Notes: generated by a model from the sequence alone, not told the origin. A DNA stretch of 64,000 nucleotides from Oceanobacillus timonensis (GCF_900166635.1 NZ_LT800497.1:2900344-2964343); one strand, 5' to 3'. Shown: positions 37,222-46,300, numbered from the stretch's first letter. Translations and numbers: made by a program.

Positions 37222-37680
37222 TTACTTTGAAATGGTATTCAACAGTTGATTTATTTCTCCCCATACCGTTTCATATGTTGCAATTTTGTTTTTTAAATCT
37301 TTATTTTCCTGCAATGCTTTATCTAATTCTTCCCGCTTCACAAAACCTTCCTGCTGCGGTATATCCTTCCGCATTTTTTCTAGCAGCTGAATAGCTGTAT
37401 CAATAGATTGAATCGATGGCGCTTCTATAGCCGGATAAGTAATGCGCTGCTTTAATCCAGCTTTTCTTTTTTCTTTTGCAGCTTGCACTTGTTCCTGGCA
37501 TTGTTTTCTTATTTTAGCATTCCAGCGAAACCCGCACGCTGCTGAAGTTCTGGATAATTTTTCAGCAACTTCTTTAAAGGCTTCCAATTGTGTTCTTCCT
37601 TCCTGTATACACTTGAGTACTGTATCAGCTAGTAGTCTGTCTTCTTCTTCTGTCCATGCATCCTGTCGTGTATCGTTCAT
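37222..37680 (-). CDS. ylbO: RsfA/YlbO-family prespore transcription regulator
   Basis: DNA-binding protein with an N-terminal Myb/SANT-like domain (about residues 5-60: WTEEEDRLLADTVLKCI and CGFRWNAKIRKQC) and a C-terminal coiled coil (REELDKALQENKDLKNKI). RsfA-type proteins modulate sigma-F and sigma-G genes in the forespore; YlbO is the paralogue at this locus in B. subtilis. The start is ATG 37680 after AGGAGG; a 13-residue upstream extension would include the ribosome-binding site. The length is 152 residues. Confidence 0.88.
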   Translation of the reverse strand: MNDTRQDAWTEEEDRLLADTVLKCIQEGRTQLEAFKEVAEKLSRTSAACGFRWNAKIRKQCQEQVQAAKEKRKAGLKQRITYPAIEAPSIQSIDTAIQLLEKMRKDIPQQEGFVKREELDKALQENKDLKNKIATYETVWGEINQLLNTISK

Positions 37681-37837
37681 AACATACCTCCTATTAGGGT
37701 TTGCTATCAATGTATGCAAAAAATAGGTATGCTAGAATCGTTTTATAGTAAATTGGCAAAATAAAAGTGAAAAATGCTGTAATTGGATTGGACTGTTCTT
37801 TAAAGACAAGCATCCCCAAGTAAACAATTCTGTGAAA

Positions 37838-37872
37838 CGAAAAAAACAGACCATGTGATATGATCTGTTTTC
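37838..37872 (-). terminator. rpmF terminator
   Basis: Minus-strand hairpin AACAGATCATATCACATGGTCTGTT with imperfect stem, followed by T6, 12 bp after the rpmF stop. Confidence 0.8.
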
Positions 37873-37883
37873 GTTAATTAGAA

Positions 37884-38057
37884 TTAGTTACTCACAACTT
37901 CTTTTCCGTCATAATGTCCGCAAGATTTGCAAACACGATGAGGTTTTGTTAATTCGCCACAGTTAGAGCATTCTACCATGCCAGGTACGTGTAATTTTTT
38001 ATGCGTACGGCGTTGGTTTTTTACTTTTTTGGAAGTTCTTCTTTTAGGTACTGCCAT
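37884..38057 (-). CDS. rpmF: 50S ribosomal protein L32
   Basis: Small ribosomal protein of 57 residues. The N-terminus [19 protein letters not shown] is the L32 signature. Two CxxC pairs (C30/C33 in ECSNCG and C43/C46 in VCKSCG) form a zinc ribbon, so this is the zinc-containing (C+) form. The ATG at 38057 has GGAGGTGTAAGTC upstream. It follows ylbN (YceD) by 45 nt, the pairing found in most bacteria, and is closed by a terminator. Confidence 0.97.
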   Translation of the reverse strand: MAVPKRRTSKKVKNQRRTHKKLHVPGMVECSNCGELTKPHRVCKSCGHYDGKEVVSN

Positions 38058-38102
38058 GACTTACACCTCCTTCAAAATGAAAGTAAAACTTGAATCAGAT
38101 TC

Positions 38103-38642
38103 TTATTTTTCTTCCTGATTATTATTAAGGAAAGACTCCAATTTTTTTAATCTCGGATCGATATTCTTGTCTTCCTTCGTTTCAGATACAAATTCCCAAT
38201 CCTTCCCGCTAGAAGGGGCTGCCTCCTCCGAATCAACATGATCCACATTGTCGGCAAAAACGCGGTACGGAATTTCCAATAGTATATTTTCCTTGATAAA
38301 TGGGATTAAGTCAAGAACTTCTCCCTGAATGGGATGAATTTCTTGTTCCTCTTCTTCTTTCCCATAATAAGCAGAAGCAGAAAAAACCTCGTTTGCATCT
38401 ATGTCAAACGAATAAGGAACATCCACCAATGTGCGGGCACATGGAAGTATCATCTCTCCCTTTATGCGCATGTTCACATAAAACTCCTCACCATGAACCG
38501 TCACTTGTCCGTTTACATGTACCGGAGAAATTTTACGTATATCATTATTCATCGTTTCCAGTTCGGACACATCTGCATGATCATCAAAGAAATACGGCTC
38601 ATTTACGGAACCTTTTTTAATCTGATTAATAGTCAATTTCAT
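38103..38642 (-). CDS. ylbN: YceD/YlbN family protein (DUF177)
   Basis: DUF177 protein of 179 residues, in most bacteria encoded directly before rpmF and thought to help 23S rRNA or large-subunit maturation. The conserved motif CARTLVDVPYSFDID lies near residues 70-84 and the C-terminal part DPRLKKLESFLNN is typical. The start at ATG 38642 (MKLTINQIKKGS) follows AGAGGTG; a 72-codon in-frame extension upstream passes through the promoter and is not coding. The exact role in B. subtilis is not established. Confidence 0.93.
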   Translation of the reverse strand: MKLTINQIKKGSVNEPYFFDDHADVSELETMNNDIRKISPVHVNGQVTVHGEEFYVNMRIKGEMILPCARTLVDVPYSFDIDANEVFSASAYYGKEEEEQEIHPIQGEVLDLIPFIKENILLEIPYRVFADNVDHVDSEEAAPSSGKDWEFVSETKEDKNIDPRLKKLESFLNNNQEEK

Positions 38643-38669
38643 TAAAATCACCTCTAGGCAACAAGATAA

Positions 38670-38698
38670 ATGATAAAAGAAAATACGGCATTTGTCAA
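38670..38698 (-). promoter_or_regulatory. SigA-type promoter of ylbN-rpmF
   Basis: On the minus strand TTGACA (38698-38693) and TATCAT (38675-38670) are separated by 17 nt, about 28 nt before the ylbN start codon. Confidence 0.82.
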
Positions 38699-38931
38699 TA
38701 TATTTTCTTTTTCGCCACAGGTTGAAGTACGGTTCATATTCTGTCTGCGTCTGTGGTCCCGCAACTGCCATATTTTCTTTACAGAAACAGTATTCCTGAT
38801 ATAGGGTATACAATACAGCATTTAGAATCATTTTAACGGTAATTTGGCTTTTTGTCATGTTATTTCTATTTTTCTCAAACAGCTCCCTGAATATGTTAAA
38901 ATAGAACTACTTAAAAAATAGAGGTGAGTGT

Positions 38932-40131
38932 ATGGAAGCTTGCGGTTTAGTGGTTGAATATAATCCCTTCCATTATGGACATCAATATCATTTAAAAAAA
39001 GCCAGAGAAGAGACAGGTGCTGCTTGTATGATTGCGGTTATGAGCGGAAATTTTTTGCAACGCGGTGAACCGGCAATCATGGACAAATATCATCGTGCTA
39101 AAGCGGCCATCCTTGGAGGCGTTGATTTAGTAGTTGAGTTACCATATGCGTATGCTGTGCAACATAGTGATTATTTTGCCAAAGGAGCAATCGAAACGCT
39201 CTACCACGCCGGAGTTAACGCGGTCTGTTTCGGCAGCGAATCCGGCAATATTGCTGCTTTTACAGATGCTTATCAGCTGCAGAAAGAGCATCGTCCTACC
39301 TACGAATCAAATTTGAAAATGTATTTAAATCAAGGATTTTCCTATCCGGACGCAGCAACAAAAGCTTACCAGCATATTTTCGGTTTATCTGAAATACTTG
39401 ATGTGTCCCAACCGAATAATATATTAGGTTTAGGTTATGTCCGAGCAATAAAAGATGCACATTATCCAATCCAGCCGATTACTATCAAACGAATACAGAA
39501 CAATTATCATGACACTGTCATTACAGGAAAGATCGCCAGTGCCACCAGTATCCGTAAAGAAGTGCTGGTGAATACGTCTGCAACAGCTGCTGACAGCATG
39601 CCTGCTGAAACATTACAGCTATTGACAACCTATAAACAGGAAGCCGGACAATGGCATGAGTGGGAATTATATTTTCCCTTCCTGAAATATCGTGTACAAA
39701 CCATGACTTCTGCAGAATTAGAGCAAATAGAAGGGGTTGTAGAAGGATTGGAGCATCGAATGAAACGCACTGTTGAGGAAGCTTCATCCTTTCAAGAATG
39801 GATGCATGCCTTGAAAACAAAGCGTTACACTTGGACAAGGCTCCAGCGGATATTCGTTCATATTTTAACTCATACCAGAAAAGAAGAAAAAATATTAGAG
39901 CATGATACCGGGTACGTACGGATACTTGCCATGAACAAAACCGGTCAGGCTTATTTAAATCAACAGAAAAAGCAAACTGACTTCCCATTTATTACAAAAA
40001 TGAATCAGATGAAACATCCGTTTCTGCAAATAGAAGAACGGGCCGCCAAAGCATATTACAGCATTTTAGCTGCTGAAAAACAAAGAAATTTCTTTTTACA
40101 GGAACTGACTTCCCCGATTATTGTAAAATAA
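38932..40131 (+). CDS. tmcAL: tRNA(Met) cytidine acetate ligase
   Basis: TmcAL (YlbM) uses acetate and ATP to form N4-acetylcytidine at the wobble position of elongator tRNA-Met. The nucleotidyltransferase-like N-terminus has GLVVEYNPFHYGHQYHLKKA (HxGH-type motif, residues 4-23) and MSGNFLQRGEPAI. The C-terminal half carries the tRNA-binding region (TRLQRIFVHILT and GYVRILAMNKTG). The 399-residue length is normal (B. subtilis 415). ATG follows AGAGGTGAG, and a TTAAAAT box lies about 30 nt upstream. It is divergent from ylbN, as in B. subtilis. Confidence 0.95.
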   Translation: MEACGLVVEYNPFHYGHQYHLKKAREETGAACMIAVMSGNFLQRGEPAIMDKYHRAKAAILGGVDLVVELPYAYAVQHSDYFAKGAIETLYHAGVNAVCFGSESGNIAAFTDAYQLQKEHRPTYESNLKMYLNQGFSYPDAATKAYQHIFGLSEILDVSQPNNILGLGYVRAIKDAHYPIQPITIKRIQNNYHDTVITGKIASATSIRKEVLVNTSATAADSMPAETLQLLTTYKQEAGQWHEWELYFPFLKYRVQTMTSAELEQIEGVVEGLEHRMKRTVEEASSFQEWMHALKTKRYTWTRLQRIFVHILTHTRKEEKILEHDTGYVRILAMNKTGQAYLNQQKKQTDFPFITKMNQMKHPFLQIEERAAKAYYSILAAEKQRNFFLQELTSPIIVK

Positions 40132-40156
40132 GCGGAATCATACATCGTATGGTTAT

Positions 40157-40203
40157 AAAAAGAGGATTTCCGTGCTCTTTATTGCACGGAAATCCTCTTT
40201 ATT
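40157..40203. terminator. Bidirectional terminator between tmcAL and ylbL
   Basis: Hairpin with arms AAAGAGGATTTCCGTGC and GCACGGAAATCCTCTTT (17 bp), A/T-rich on both sides, placed between two convergent genes. Confidence 0.9.
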
Positions 40204-40208
40204 GGTTC

Positions 40209-41231
40209 TTATTCATTCGCAGCACTTTCTAAATAGTCCACTGCATCTTGAAAATCATCCACTGGAACAATCTCCATATCTGTTCCGATACTTTCTGCAG
40301 TTTCTGCTGCTACTTCATAATTCGAATCTTCCTGTCCGCCCTCATTAGGTGCAAAGAAAATATCCACATCTTCTTTATCAGAAGCAACGACTTTCTTATC
40401 TATTCCGCCAATTCGATGGATATTTCCTTCATAATCAATTTCACCAGTACCGCCGATTTGTTTGCCGCCGGTTAAATCATCTTCCGTTAACTGATCATAG
40501 ATTTCCAATGAAAACATCAGGCCTGCACTCGGGCCACCGATATTGCCACTTGAAAATCGTGTTTCCGGCTGAACCGTTACTTCACGATCTGTCACAAGAT
40601 TTATACCAACACCTACACGGCTCTCTTCATCATCCAGCGGTGCTAAATCCAAATCTACAGTATGTTCTTCATCGTCTCTTTCATAAACGACTGTTACTGT
40701 ATCCCCAGACTCTTTTCCATCAATATAATCAAGCAAATCCTGAGATTCATTCACTTCTGCATCATCAATTCCGATGATACGGTCTCCACTCTCTAATTTC
40801 CCCTCTGCTGGAAGCCCATCCACTGCAGCAACCACATAGACACCTTTAAAATCAATATCTATCTCTTTATCCGCTGCTTCATAAGCAACGACAGTGGCCG
40901 CTTCCTGAGAGCTTTCCATCACTTGGAGCTGTGCTTCCATATAGTCTTCCTGGGACATTCCTTCCGGGAAAACCTGATCTAAAGGAAGAATCTCCTGATG
41001 CGGCAAAACGAGAGCAGCAGCATATAAAATAGGGGTTGCCTGCATACCGCTTATTGTCACCAAATGCATTTCCCCTTCACTAGGGTAGCCGCCGTCTACT
41101 TCTACAATAGGATCTAATGCATCGGCTCCTCCCGGTTTTTGAATATAATACGGCAATTGATAGACACCCAATAAATAAACGATTACTACAACAGCTAATA
41201 AACCTATAATTCTTTTTTTCGTTAATCGCAA
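40209..41231 (-). CDS. ylbL: PDZ / Lon-type serine protease YlbL (SepM family)
   Basis: Membrane-anchored protease of about 340 residues. One N-terminal helix (residues 6-24) is followed by a PDZ domain (about 120-200, GVYVVAAVDGLPAEGKLESGDRI) and a Lon-like S16 catalytic domain with serine in GGPSAGLMFSLEIYD and lysine in GGIDKKVVAS. SepM in streptococci trims competence pheromone. In B. subtilis, YlbL degrades the SOS division inhibitor YneA together with CtpA, which fits its place near division genes. The start is set at TTG 41231 (LRLTKKRI) after AGGAAGGGG; an upstream GTG at 41258 would include that site. Confidence 0.92.
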   Translation of the reverse strand: MRLTKKRIIGLLAVVVIVYLLGVYQLPYYIQKPGGADALDPIVEVDGGYPSEGEMHLVTISGMQATPILYAAALVLPHQEILPLDQVFPEGMSQEDYMEAQLQVMESSQEAATVVAYEAADKEIDIDFKGVYVVAAVDGLPAEGKLESGDRIIGIDDAEVNESQDLLDYIDGKESGDTVTVVYERDDEEHTVDLDLAPLDDEESRVGVGINLVTDREVTVQPETRFSSGNIGGPSAGLMFSLEIYDQLTEDDLTGGKQIGGTGEIDYEGNIHRIGGIDKKVVASDKEDVDIFFAPNEGGQEDSNYEVAAETAESIGTDMEIVPVDDFQDAVDYLESAANE

Positions 41232-41611
41232 TGCTCTTGATTCCCCTTCCTGGCACACTTACTAAATATATATCTATGGCATATTTTTAGATGGTATTCG
41301 CGTATATATCATATAGAGAAACTGTTTAAGAATCGGTACCATTTTCAATCAGGCAGGTTATTGCCTTCTTGGGAGTCCCTGAGATTTTAAACACTTGTTT
41401 TTCTTATACAGCATTGGTAAACGTCCAATATCGTCACTTTATTATTACGTTAACACATCGGACAAGCTAGCATTATTCTACTACTTCCCGCCATAATTGT
41501 ACAGAATAGACACTTCATGGCATGAAGCCAAAAAAGAGGAATGACACTTTCATTTCCGGATAAAAAGCAAGCAGTATTTTTTTGAATAAGCATTAGTAGG
41601 GGGATATCAGA
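41232..41611. other. ylbL-ylbJ gap, no gene
   Basis: About 380 bp without coding potential; ylbK, a patatin-like gene found here in B. subtilis, is absent. The only structure noticed is a 15-bp palindrome, CTTCATG-G-CATGAAG (41513-41527), 85 bp upstream of ylbJ. Confidence 0.6.
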
Positions 41612-42820
41612 TTGAAACAAAAGCTAAAAACACTTGGCTATGCCGGGATATCTATTTTCTTATTCTTCAGTTTAATACGATTTCCAGATCAGGCATTGGA
41701 AGCAGCTATCCGCGGGTTAAATATGTGGTGGGAGGTTGTCTTTCCCTCTTTACTGCCATTTTTTATAACTGCTGAGCTATTATTAGCTTTCGGTGTCGTA
41801 AAATTTCTTGGTATTCTATTTGAACCAATTATGCGGCCGTTATTTAATATCCCCGGTGCCGGGAGCTTTGGCTGGATTATGGGAATGGCCAGCGGTTACC
41901 CAACAGGGGCAAAAATAGCAGCGAGGCTTCGTGAAGAAAAGCAAGTAACACAAATAGAAGCGGAAAGATTAGTATCTTTCACAAATAATTCCAGCCCGCT
42001 TTTTATATTTGGAGCCATTTCCGCCGGCTTTTTTTATAATATAAAATTGGGCTTACTATTAGCTGTATGTCATTATGGTGCAAACACCCTTGTCGGAATC
42101 GTTATGCGTTTTCATGGAAGGAAACAGGAGAAGCATATCACTAAGAAAAAAAGGGCTCCCTTTTCACTGAAAAAAGCATTTCAGGAGATGCACCGAAACC
42201 GTTTGAGAAATACACGCCCATTTGGGGAGATATTGGGAGATGCTGTATTAAATTCGATTCAAACACTTGTCATGGTCGGCGGATTTATCATTTTATTTTC
42301 CGTTCTTATTAAACTGCTCTTCCTGATGGACATTACACCGTTTTTTGCAGCATTTATTGAACCGATTCTTCCAATATTTGAACTGCCAAAAGAATTAGGA
42401 CTTCCATTTATCTCCGGTTTATTTGAAATCACCGTGGGATCGAACTTAATTTCACAAGTAACGACCGATTCTCTGTTGCAAAAAGCAATGTTAATTAGTT
42501 TTATCCTGGGCTTTAACGGATTATCCATCCAGGCTCAAATTGCAAGTATTTTAGCAAAAACCGATATCCGTTTCCACCCGTATTTCTTTGCCCGTCTTTT
42601 ACATGGAACATTTGCTGTTGGACTGACACTTATTTTATACAAACCGCTGTATCTCGATCGAATTGTGATTCATTCGAATGAAATTCCTGCTGCCACGGTG
42701 CAGGACCCCTCTATTTGGATGCATATATACTACTTTTTGCAAACGATTGGACCAGCCATAACAATTATCAGTTTAGCAGCAGCTATTTATATCATTATCC
42801 ATCATAGTAAAAAAGAATAA
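41612..42820 (+). CDS. ylbJ: Sporulation integral membrane protein YlbJ
   Basis: Polytopic membrane protein of the nucleoside-recognition/gate family, needed for spore cortex formation in B. subtilis under sigma-E. About eight membrane segments are visible. The family motifs are LNMWWEVVFPSLLPFFI, MGMASGYPTGAKIAARL, FTNNSSPLFIFGAI and the Gate-domain region near VMVGGFIILFSVL. The start is TTG 41612, 8 nt after AGGGGG. The 402-residue length is normal. It faces coaD across a bidirectional terminator. Confidence 0.94.
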   Translation: MKQKLKTLGYAGISIFLFFSLIRFPDQALEAAIRGLNMWWEVVFPSLLPFFITAELLLAFGVVKFLGILFEPIMRPLFNIPGAGSFGWIMGMASGYPTGAKIAARLREEKQVTQIEAERLVSFTNNSSPLFIFGAISAGFFYNIKLGLLLAVCHYGANTLVGIVMRFHGRKQEKHITKKKRAPFSLKKAFQEMHRNRLRNTRPFGEILGDAVLNSIQTLVMVGGFIILFSVLIKLLFLMDITPFFAAFIEPILPIFELPKELGLPFISGLFEITVGSNLISQVTTDSLLQKAMLISFILGFNGLSIQAQIASILAKTDIRFHPYFFARLLHGTFAVGLTLILYKPLYLDRIVIHSNEIPAATVQDPSIWMHIYYFLQTIGPAITIISLAAAIYIIIHHSKKE

Positions 42821-42836
42821 TTTTCTTTGAAACCAG

Positions 42837-42872
42837 AAAAGAGAGCCGGTTGTCAACCTGACTCTCTTTTTC
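42837..42872. terminator. Bidirectional terminator between ylbJ and coaD
   Basis: Hairpin with arms AAAAGAGAG and CTCTCTTTT and an inner GGTTG/CAACC pairing; A and T tracts on both sides serve the convergent genes. Confidence 0.85.
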
Positions 42873-42904
42873 TTCAAAGACAATAATAGATATCATCCGG
42901 TATT

Positions 42905-43393
<489 letters not shown>

Positions 43394-43963
43394 TTATGCT
43401 TCCTCACTTTCGTCTGTTTGGTAAATCGTCACTTGAACCAAGCCGCCGTAATCTGCCTGTTTAATTGCTTTTAACGATTTATACTCATCAGGCAACAGAT
43501 TTGACTTATCATGCTCACAATACACAATCGCATTTTTTTGAAGCATGTGATTATCGAGAAGATAATCAAGTATTTTCATATAATCTTGACTTTTATACGG
43601 TGGATCTAAAAGTACTAAATCAAATTGTAATTCCCGTTTGGCGATGGCTTTTAACGCACGCTCTGCGTCATTTCGATAGACCTCTGCCTTCTGTTCTAAT
43701 TGGAGCGTTTTCAAATTCTCTTTTATCGTCTGGATTGCTTTCGGATGCTTGTCTATAAAAATGACCTTTGACATCTCTCTGCTTAATGCTTCTATCCCGA
43801 GTGATCCGCTTCCGGCAAACAAATCCAATGCTGTCCCACCTGAGAAGAATGGACCGATTATTTGAAATACAGCTTCTTTTACTTTATCAGAAGTTGGCCT
43901 TGTCGTTTCGCCAGCTGCACTTTTTAATGCTCTTCCTTTATGTATCCCTGCTATTACACGCAC
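43394..43963 (-). CDS. rsmD: 16S rRNA (guanine-966 N2)-methyltransferase
   Basis: RsmD methylates G966 (E. coli numbering) in 16S rRNA. The N-terminal signature MRVIAGIHKGRAL and TRPTSDKVKEAVFQII is followed by the SAM motif LDLFAGSGSLGIEALSR (near 46-62) and the catalytic LLDPPYK. The 189-residue length matches the family. The start is GTG 43963 after GAGGTGATTC. It is cotranscribed with coaD. Confidence 0.96.
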   Translation of the reverse strand: MRVIAGIHKGRALKSAAGETTRPTSDKVKEAVFQIIGPFFSGGTALDLFAGSGSLGIEALSREMSKVIFIDKHPKAIQTIKENLKTLQLEQKAEVYRNDAERALKAIAKRELQFDLVLLDPPYKSQDYMKILDYLLDNHMLQKNAIVYCEHDKSNLLPDEYKSLKAIKQADYGGLVQVTIYQTDESEEA

Positions 43964-44246
43964 TTCTGAATCACCTCAGCTTCTCTTGCTCGTCAATAGT
44001 CTACCACGATTCTCACGTTTAGCAAATAATTTTTATTCGTGATGTATATTATTTCTTTTCTTTGTCCATAATATCATAATGATTCAGCTAAATATGATTT
44101 AGTTGAAACGGAAGAAGGCTTATCCTTCCCCATAAGCTCTTCATCCGGTTTCTCCTCTCCCTTTAGCCTTTTATTTTTAAAATAAAAGGACCTGCAGTAA
44201 TTTTGACTGCAGGTTTTTTCTTTTTTATCCCTTATTATAACACTAA
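43964..44246. other. rsmD-ylbG gap with ylbG terminator
   Basis: A 283-bp stretch without a gene. The hairpin CCTGCAGT-aattttg-ACTGCAGG (44191-44213) with T/A tracts on both sides terminates ylbG. Nothing else was recognised except AT-rich sequence ahead of rsmD. Confidence 0.7.
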
Positions 44247-44519
44247 CTAAATCCCCATTTTATAATCGTATTGTTTCGCTTTGTCCGGTATGGCATTTTC
44301 ATAATTTGTCGGAATAAATGGCTTCTGAGATCGTTCTACTTTAGAAACAAACGAAAATTGATTAAATTTTTTCTCCATCACATCGATATCTTCCCGATTC
44401 ACATAAATAACCGCATAACGATGTTTTTTAGATACATGAATAAGATGCCCGTGTTTTTTTAACTGTCTGACATTTTTCATGTGCTGAAACCAGACAACGA
44501 TGCCTTGTCTTTCTACCAT
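44247..44519 (-). CDS. ylbG: DUF2129 family protein YlbG
   Basis: Cytosolic protein of 90 residues of the YlbG family, always near ylbF and rsmD in Bacillaceae. The core is GIVVWFQHMKNVRQLKKHGHLIHVSKKHRYAVIY-type sequence, followed by a short variable tail. ATG follows AAGGAGG at 6 nt. No function has been demonstrated. It follows ylbF by 76 bp and ends with the CCTGCAGT terminator. Confidence 0.92.
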   Translation of the reverse strand: MVERQGIVVWFQHMKNVRQLKKHGHLIHVSKKHRYAVIYVNREDIDVMEKKFNQFSFVSKVERSQKPFIPTNYENAIPDKAKQYDYKMGI

Positions 44520-44595
44520 ACTGCCATCCTCCTTCTTATCTGTATTATGTATAAAGCAGGTCGCTTATTTTTAAGCTTCCTGCTTATGTTTTACT

Positions 44596-45033
44596 TTACG
44601 ATGCACAGCCGCAAGCGCCGCCACTACCGCAGCCGCAGCCGCTATCTGTTAGTGCCGCACCATCTTTTGGTGCTTTAATCTGTCCACTGACACTCTCTGC
44701 AACAAACTGACTAATCTCATCCAAAAGATTTTGCAGATTTCTTTCAGCAACTTTAAAAGCTGCCACCTTATCATGTAAATCCATATCCCGCTTTTTGGAA
44801 CGGACTTGTTTCATAATATCATAATAGTCCGGATGATATCTGCCGAACCGCTGCACATCTTCATAATGTTCTTTGACATCTGCAAATGTTCGAATCAGAT
44901 GCTGCGCTTCCTTGTCTTCATCCAATGCCTGTTTCGCTGATTGATACTGCTTCATGACATCCGATTGTAAAACCATCTTCCCGAGAAGCTCCGATTCATC
45001 TAATATATCTACATACTCCATCGTAGCAATCAT
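44596..45033 (-). CDS. ylbF: RicF/YlbF, subunit of the RNase Y-associated Ric complex
   Basis: YlbF-family helical protein of 145 residues. With YmcA and YaaT it forms the Ric (Y) complex that guides RNase Y in mRNA maturation and affects competence, biofilm and sporulation. The DUF964 core is LGKMVLQSDVMKQYQSAKQAL to VAAFKVAERNLQNLLDEIS. The C-terminal tail is Cys/Gly-rich (GCGCGSGGACGCAS, four cysteines), consistent with the iron-sulfur clusters found in the B. subtilis complex. ATG follows GGAGGTG. The leader has two hairpins and an extended -10 promoter. Confidence 0.95.
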   Translation of the reverse strand: MIATMEYVDILDESELLGKMVLQSDVMKQYQSAKQALDEDKEAQHLIRTFADVKEHYEDVQRFGRYHPDYYDIMKQVRSKKRDMDLHDKVAAFKVAERNLQNLLDEISQFVAESVSGQIKAPKDGAALTDSGCGCGSGGACGCAS

Positions 45034-45104
45034 TCCCGCACCTCCACGAATAAATTAATAAAATGTAAACAAGAGAGAATATCTCTTAGTAAGTTTTATG
45101 CCAT

Positions 45105-45167
45105 TAACTATTAAAATAGATATTATTCCATGATTAAATCTTAATAGTTATCCTTTTCATCATACCA
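45105..45167 (-). promoter_or_regulatory. ylbF promoter and structured leader
   Basis: On the minus strand an extended -10 box TGGTATGAT (TATGAT at 45164-45159) is followed by a perfect 10-bp inverted repeat (TAACTATTAA at 45105-45114, TTAATAGTTA at 45141-45150). Closer to the gene is a second small one, AGAGA/TCTCT (45073-45086). Confidence 0.5.
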
Positions 45168-45252
45168 TTTTATAATTCGAAAGAAAATAGAGGTGACTTT
45201 TAAAAAAGAAATAACTCCATTGCTTTGTCAGGCTCCTGAAAAACAATTCTTT

Positions 45253-45486
45253 TTAATCCTTCATCGATTTAGCCATTTCCGCAAACATTCTTACCATTTG
45301 TAATTGATTTGAGAAGTTATTTACTTTTTGCGGAAATGTTTTTCCATAAAATTTTTTTGCTTCTTTTTTCAGTTCTGTAAGCCGGCTTGGGTCACGCATT
45401 AAATAACGGTACCAAACGGGATGATACCGGACAAATTCGGCCAGTTCCGGATTTTTTTTGAGATAAACAATAATGTCATTATCCAT
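45253..45486 (-). CDS. ylbE: YlbE-like family protein
   Basis: 77-residue cytosolic protein of the YlbE family, restricted to Bacillaceae and relatives. Conserved words are LKKNPELAEFVRYHPVWYRYLMRDP and the C-terminal NFSNQLQMVRMFAEM. No activity is known. ATG follows AGAGGGG. It starts 10 nt after ylbD, whose product also begins with a similar helical NxHPxL-type repeat, so the two probably belong together functionally. Confidence 0.9.
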   Translation of the reverse strand: MDNDIIVYLKKNPELAEFVRYHPVWYRYLMRDPSRLTELKKEAKKFYGKTFPQKVNNFSNQLQMVRMFAEMAKSMKD

Positions 45487-45496
45487 TTTATCCCCT

Positions 45497-45901
45497 CTAA
45501 TCTTTTCTTAATGAAAAAGGAGCCTGAGATGTATTCTTAGCGGAAGGCTTTTTCATATCACCAATTATCTCCTGCACAACACCGATTGCATTGCTTAATT
45601 GTTCAATTTGTCCTTGTACCTTTTCTGTGTCCAGATTTTGTGTATAGTCCACAATCTGTTTGATAAGATCGGAATGGTCTGTTTTCTTATCTTTTTTGTT
45701 TTCCTGGCTCTTTGGTTTCGCATCTCCGGATGATTCTTCGACTTTATATGCATTCCAAAACGGATCATCTTCGTCTAAAATCGCCCATTTTTCATAAAAT
45801 TCCTGCCACCCTTTGCCACTTTTTCTGATTTCTTCCAATAACTTAGGATGGCGATTGACAAAGGATTTGAATGCTTCAACACTGGGATGCAATTGACTCA
45901 T
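45497..45901 (-). CDS. ylbD: YlbD family putative spore coat protein
   Basis: 134-residue protein of the YlbD coat family. The N-terminal part LHPSVEAFKSFVNRHPKLLEEIRKSGKGWQEFYEKW is the conserved domain, followed by a charged low-complexity linker and a helical C-terminus (LIKQIVDYTQNLD). The B. subtilis orthologue is annotated as a coat protein. The start is ATG 45901; a GTG three codons upstream overlaps GGTGAG, the ribosome-binding site. It is upstream of ylbE in one unit. Confidence 0.88.
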   Translation of the reverse strand: MSQLHPSVEAFKSFVNRHPKLLEEIRKSGKGWQEFYEKWAILDEDDPFWNAYKVEESSGDAKPKSQENKKDKKTDHSDLIKQIVDYTQNLDTEKVQGQIEQLSNAIGVVQEIIGDMKKPSAKNTSQAPFSLRKD

Positions 45902-46077
45902 TTTTCTCACCGTCCTTTTTTCACACTAAACATATACTATATTGAGCACTCTCATGTATATACAACAAAGACTTTCCTGCTTTTTAACACTTGAGCCTGC
46001 CACATCTGCTTTAAAACTGCCTATAATAATCTATGTGAATTGCTTAATAATGTGTCAATGCCTTATAAAGAAAATTT

Positions 46078-46173
46078 GGCATTCGTTAAAGGGAGCCTTG
46101 AAAGCGTGTTTTGCTTTCTTAGAATCCCTTATGCTCTTGAGTGCAAGCCTTTCGGCGAATGCCTTAGTTGCAC
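46078..46173. ncRNA. Candidate structured element (multi-hairpin) in the ylbD-ylbC gap
   Basis: A 96-bp stretch with nested pairing: GGCATTCG (46078-46085) with CGAATGCC (46156-46163) encloses AAGGGA/TCCCTT (46089-46094, 46125-46130), which encloses GAAAGC/GCTTTC (46100-46105, 46113-46118). An alternative helix GTGCAA/TTGCAC (46141-46146, 46168-46173) with a GCC-TTTC-GGC hairpin competes with the outer stem. A minus-strand frame is open across it, so a coding remnant remains possible. Confidence 0.4.
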
Positions 46174-46247
46174 TTATACTTGGTACCTAAAAATTTTTAC
46201 TACGTCGAAATTCTTCTGCGTTAAAATTTTATACTTTCCTAACGTGT

Positions 46248-46276
46248 AAAAAAAGAAGCCATGAACCATGGCTTCT
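46248..46276 (-). terminator. ylbC terminator
   Basis: Minus-strand hairpin GAAGCCATG / CATGGCTTC with a 3-nt loop followed by T7, about 25 bp after the ylbC stop. Confidence 0.92.
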
Positions 46277-46300
46277 CTCTACCCATAAATAATACGTATG

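Noticed and set aside
38643..38858. 72-residue extension of YlbN
   Set aside because: It passes through a TTGACA-17-TATCAT promoter and has no ribosome-binding site; YlbN homologues start MKLTINQ-like.
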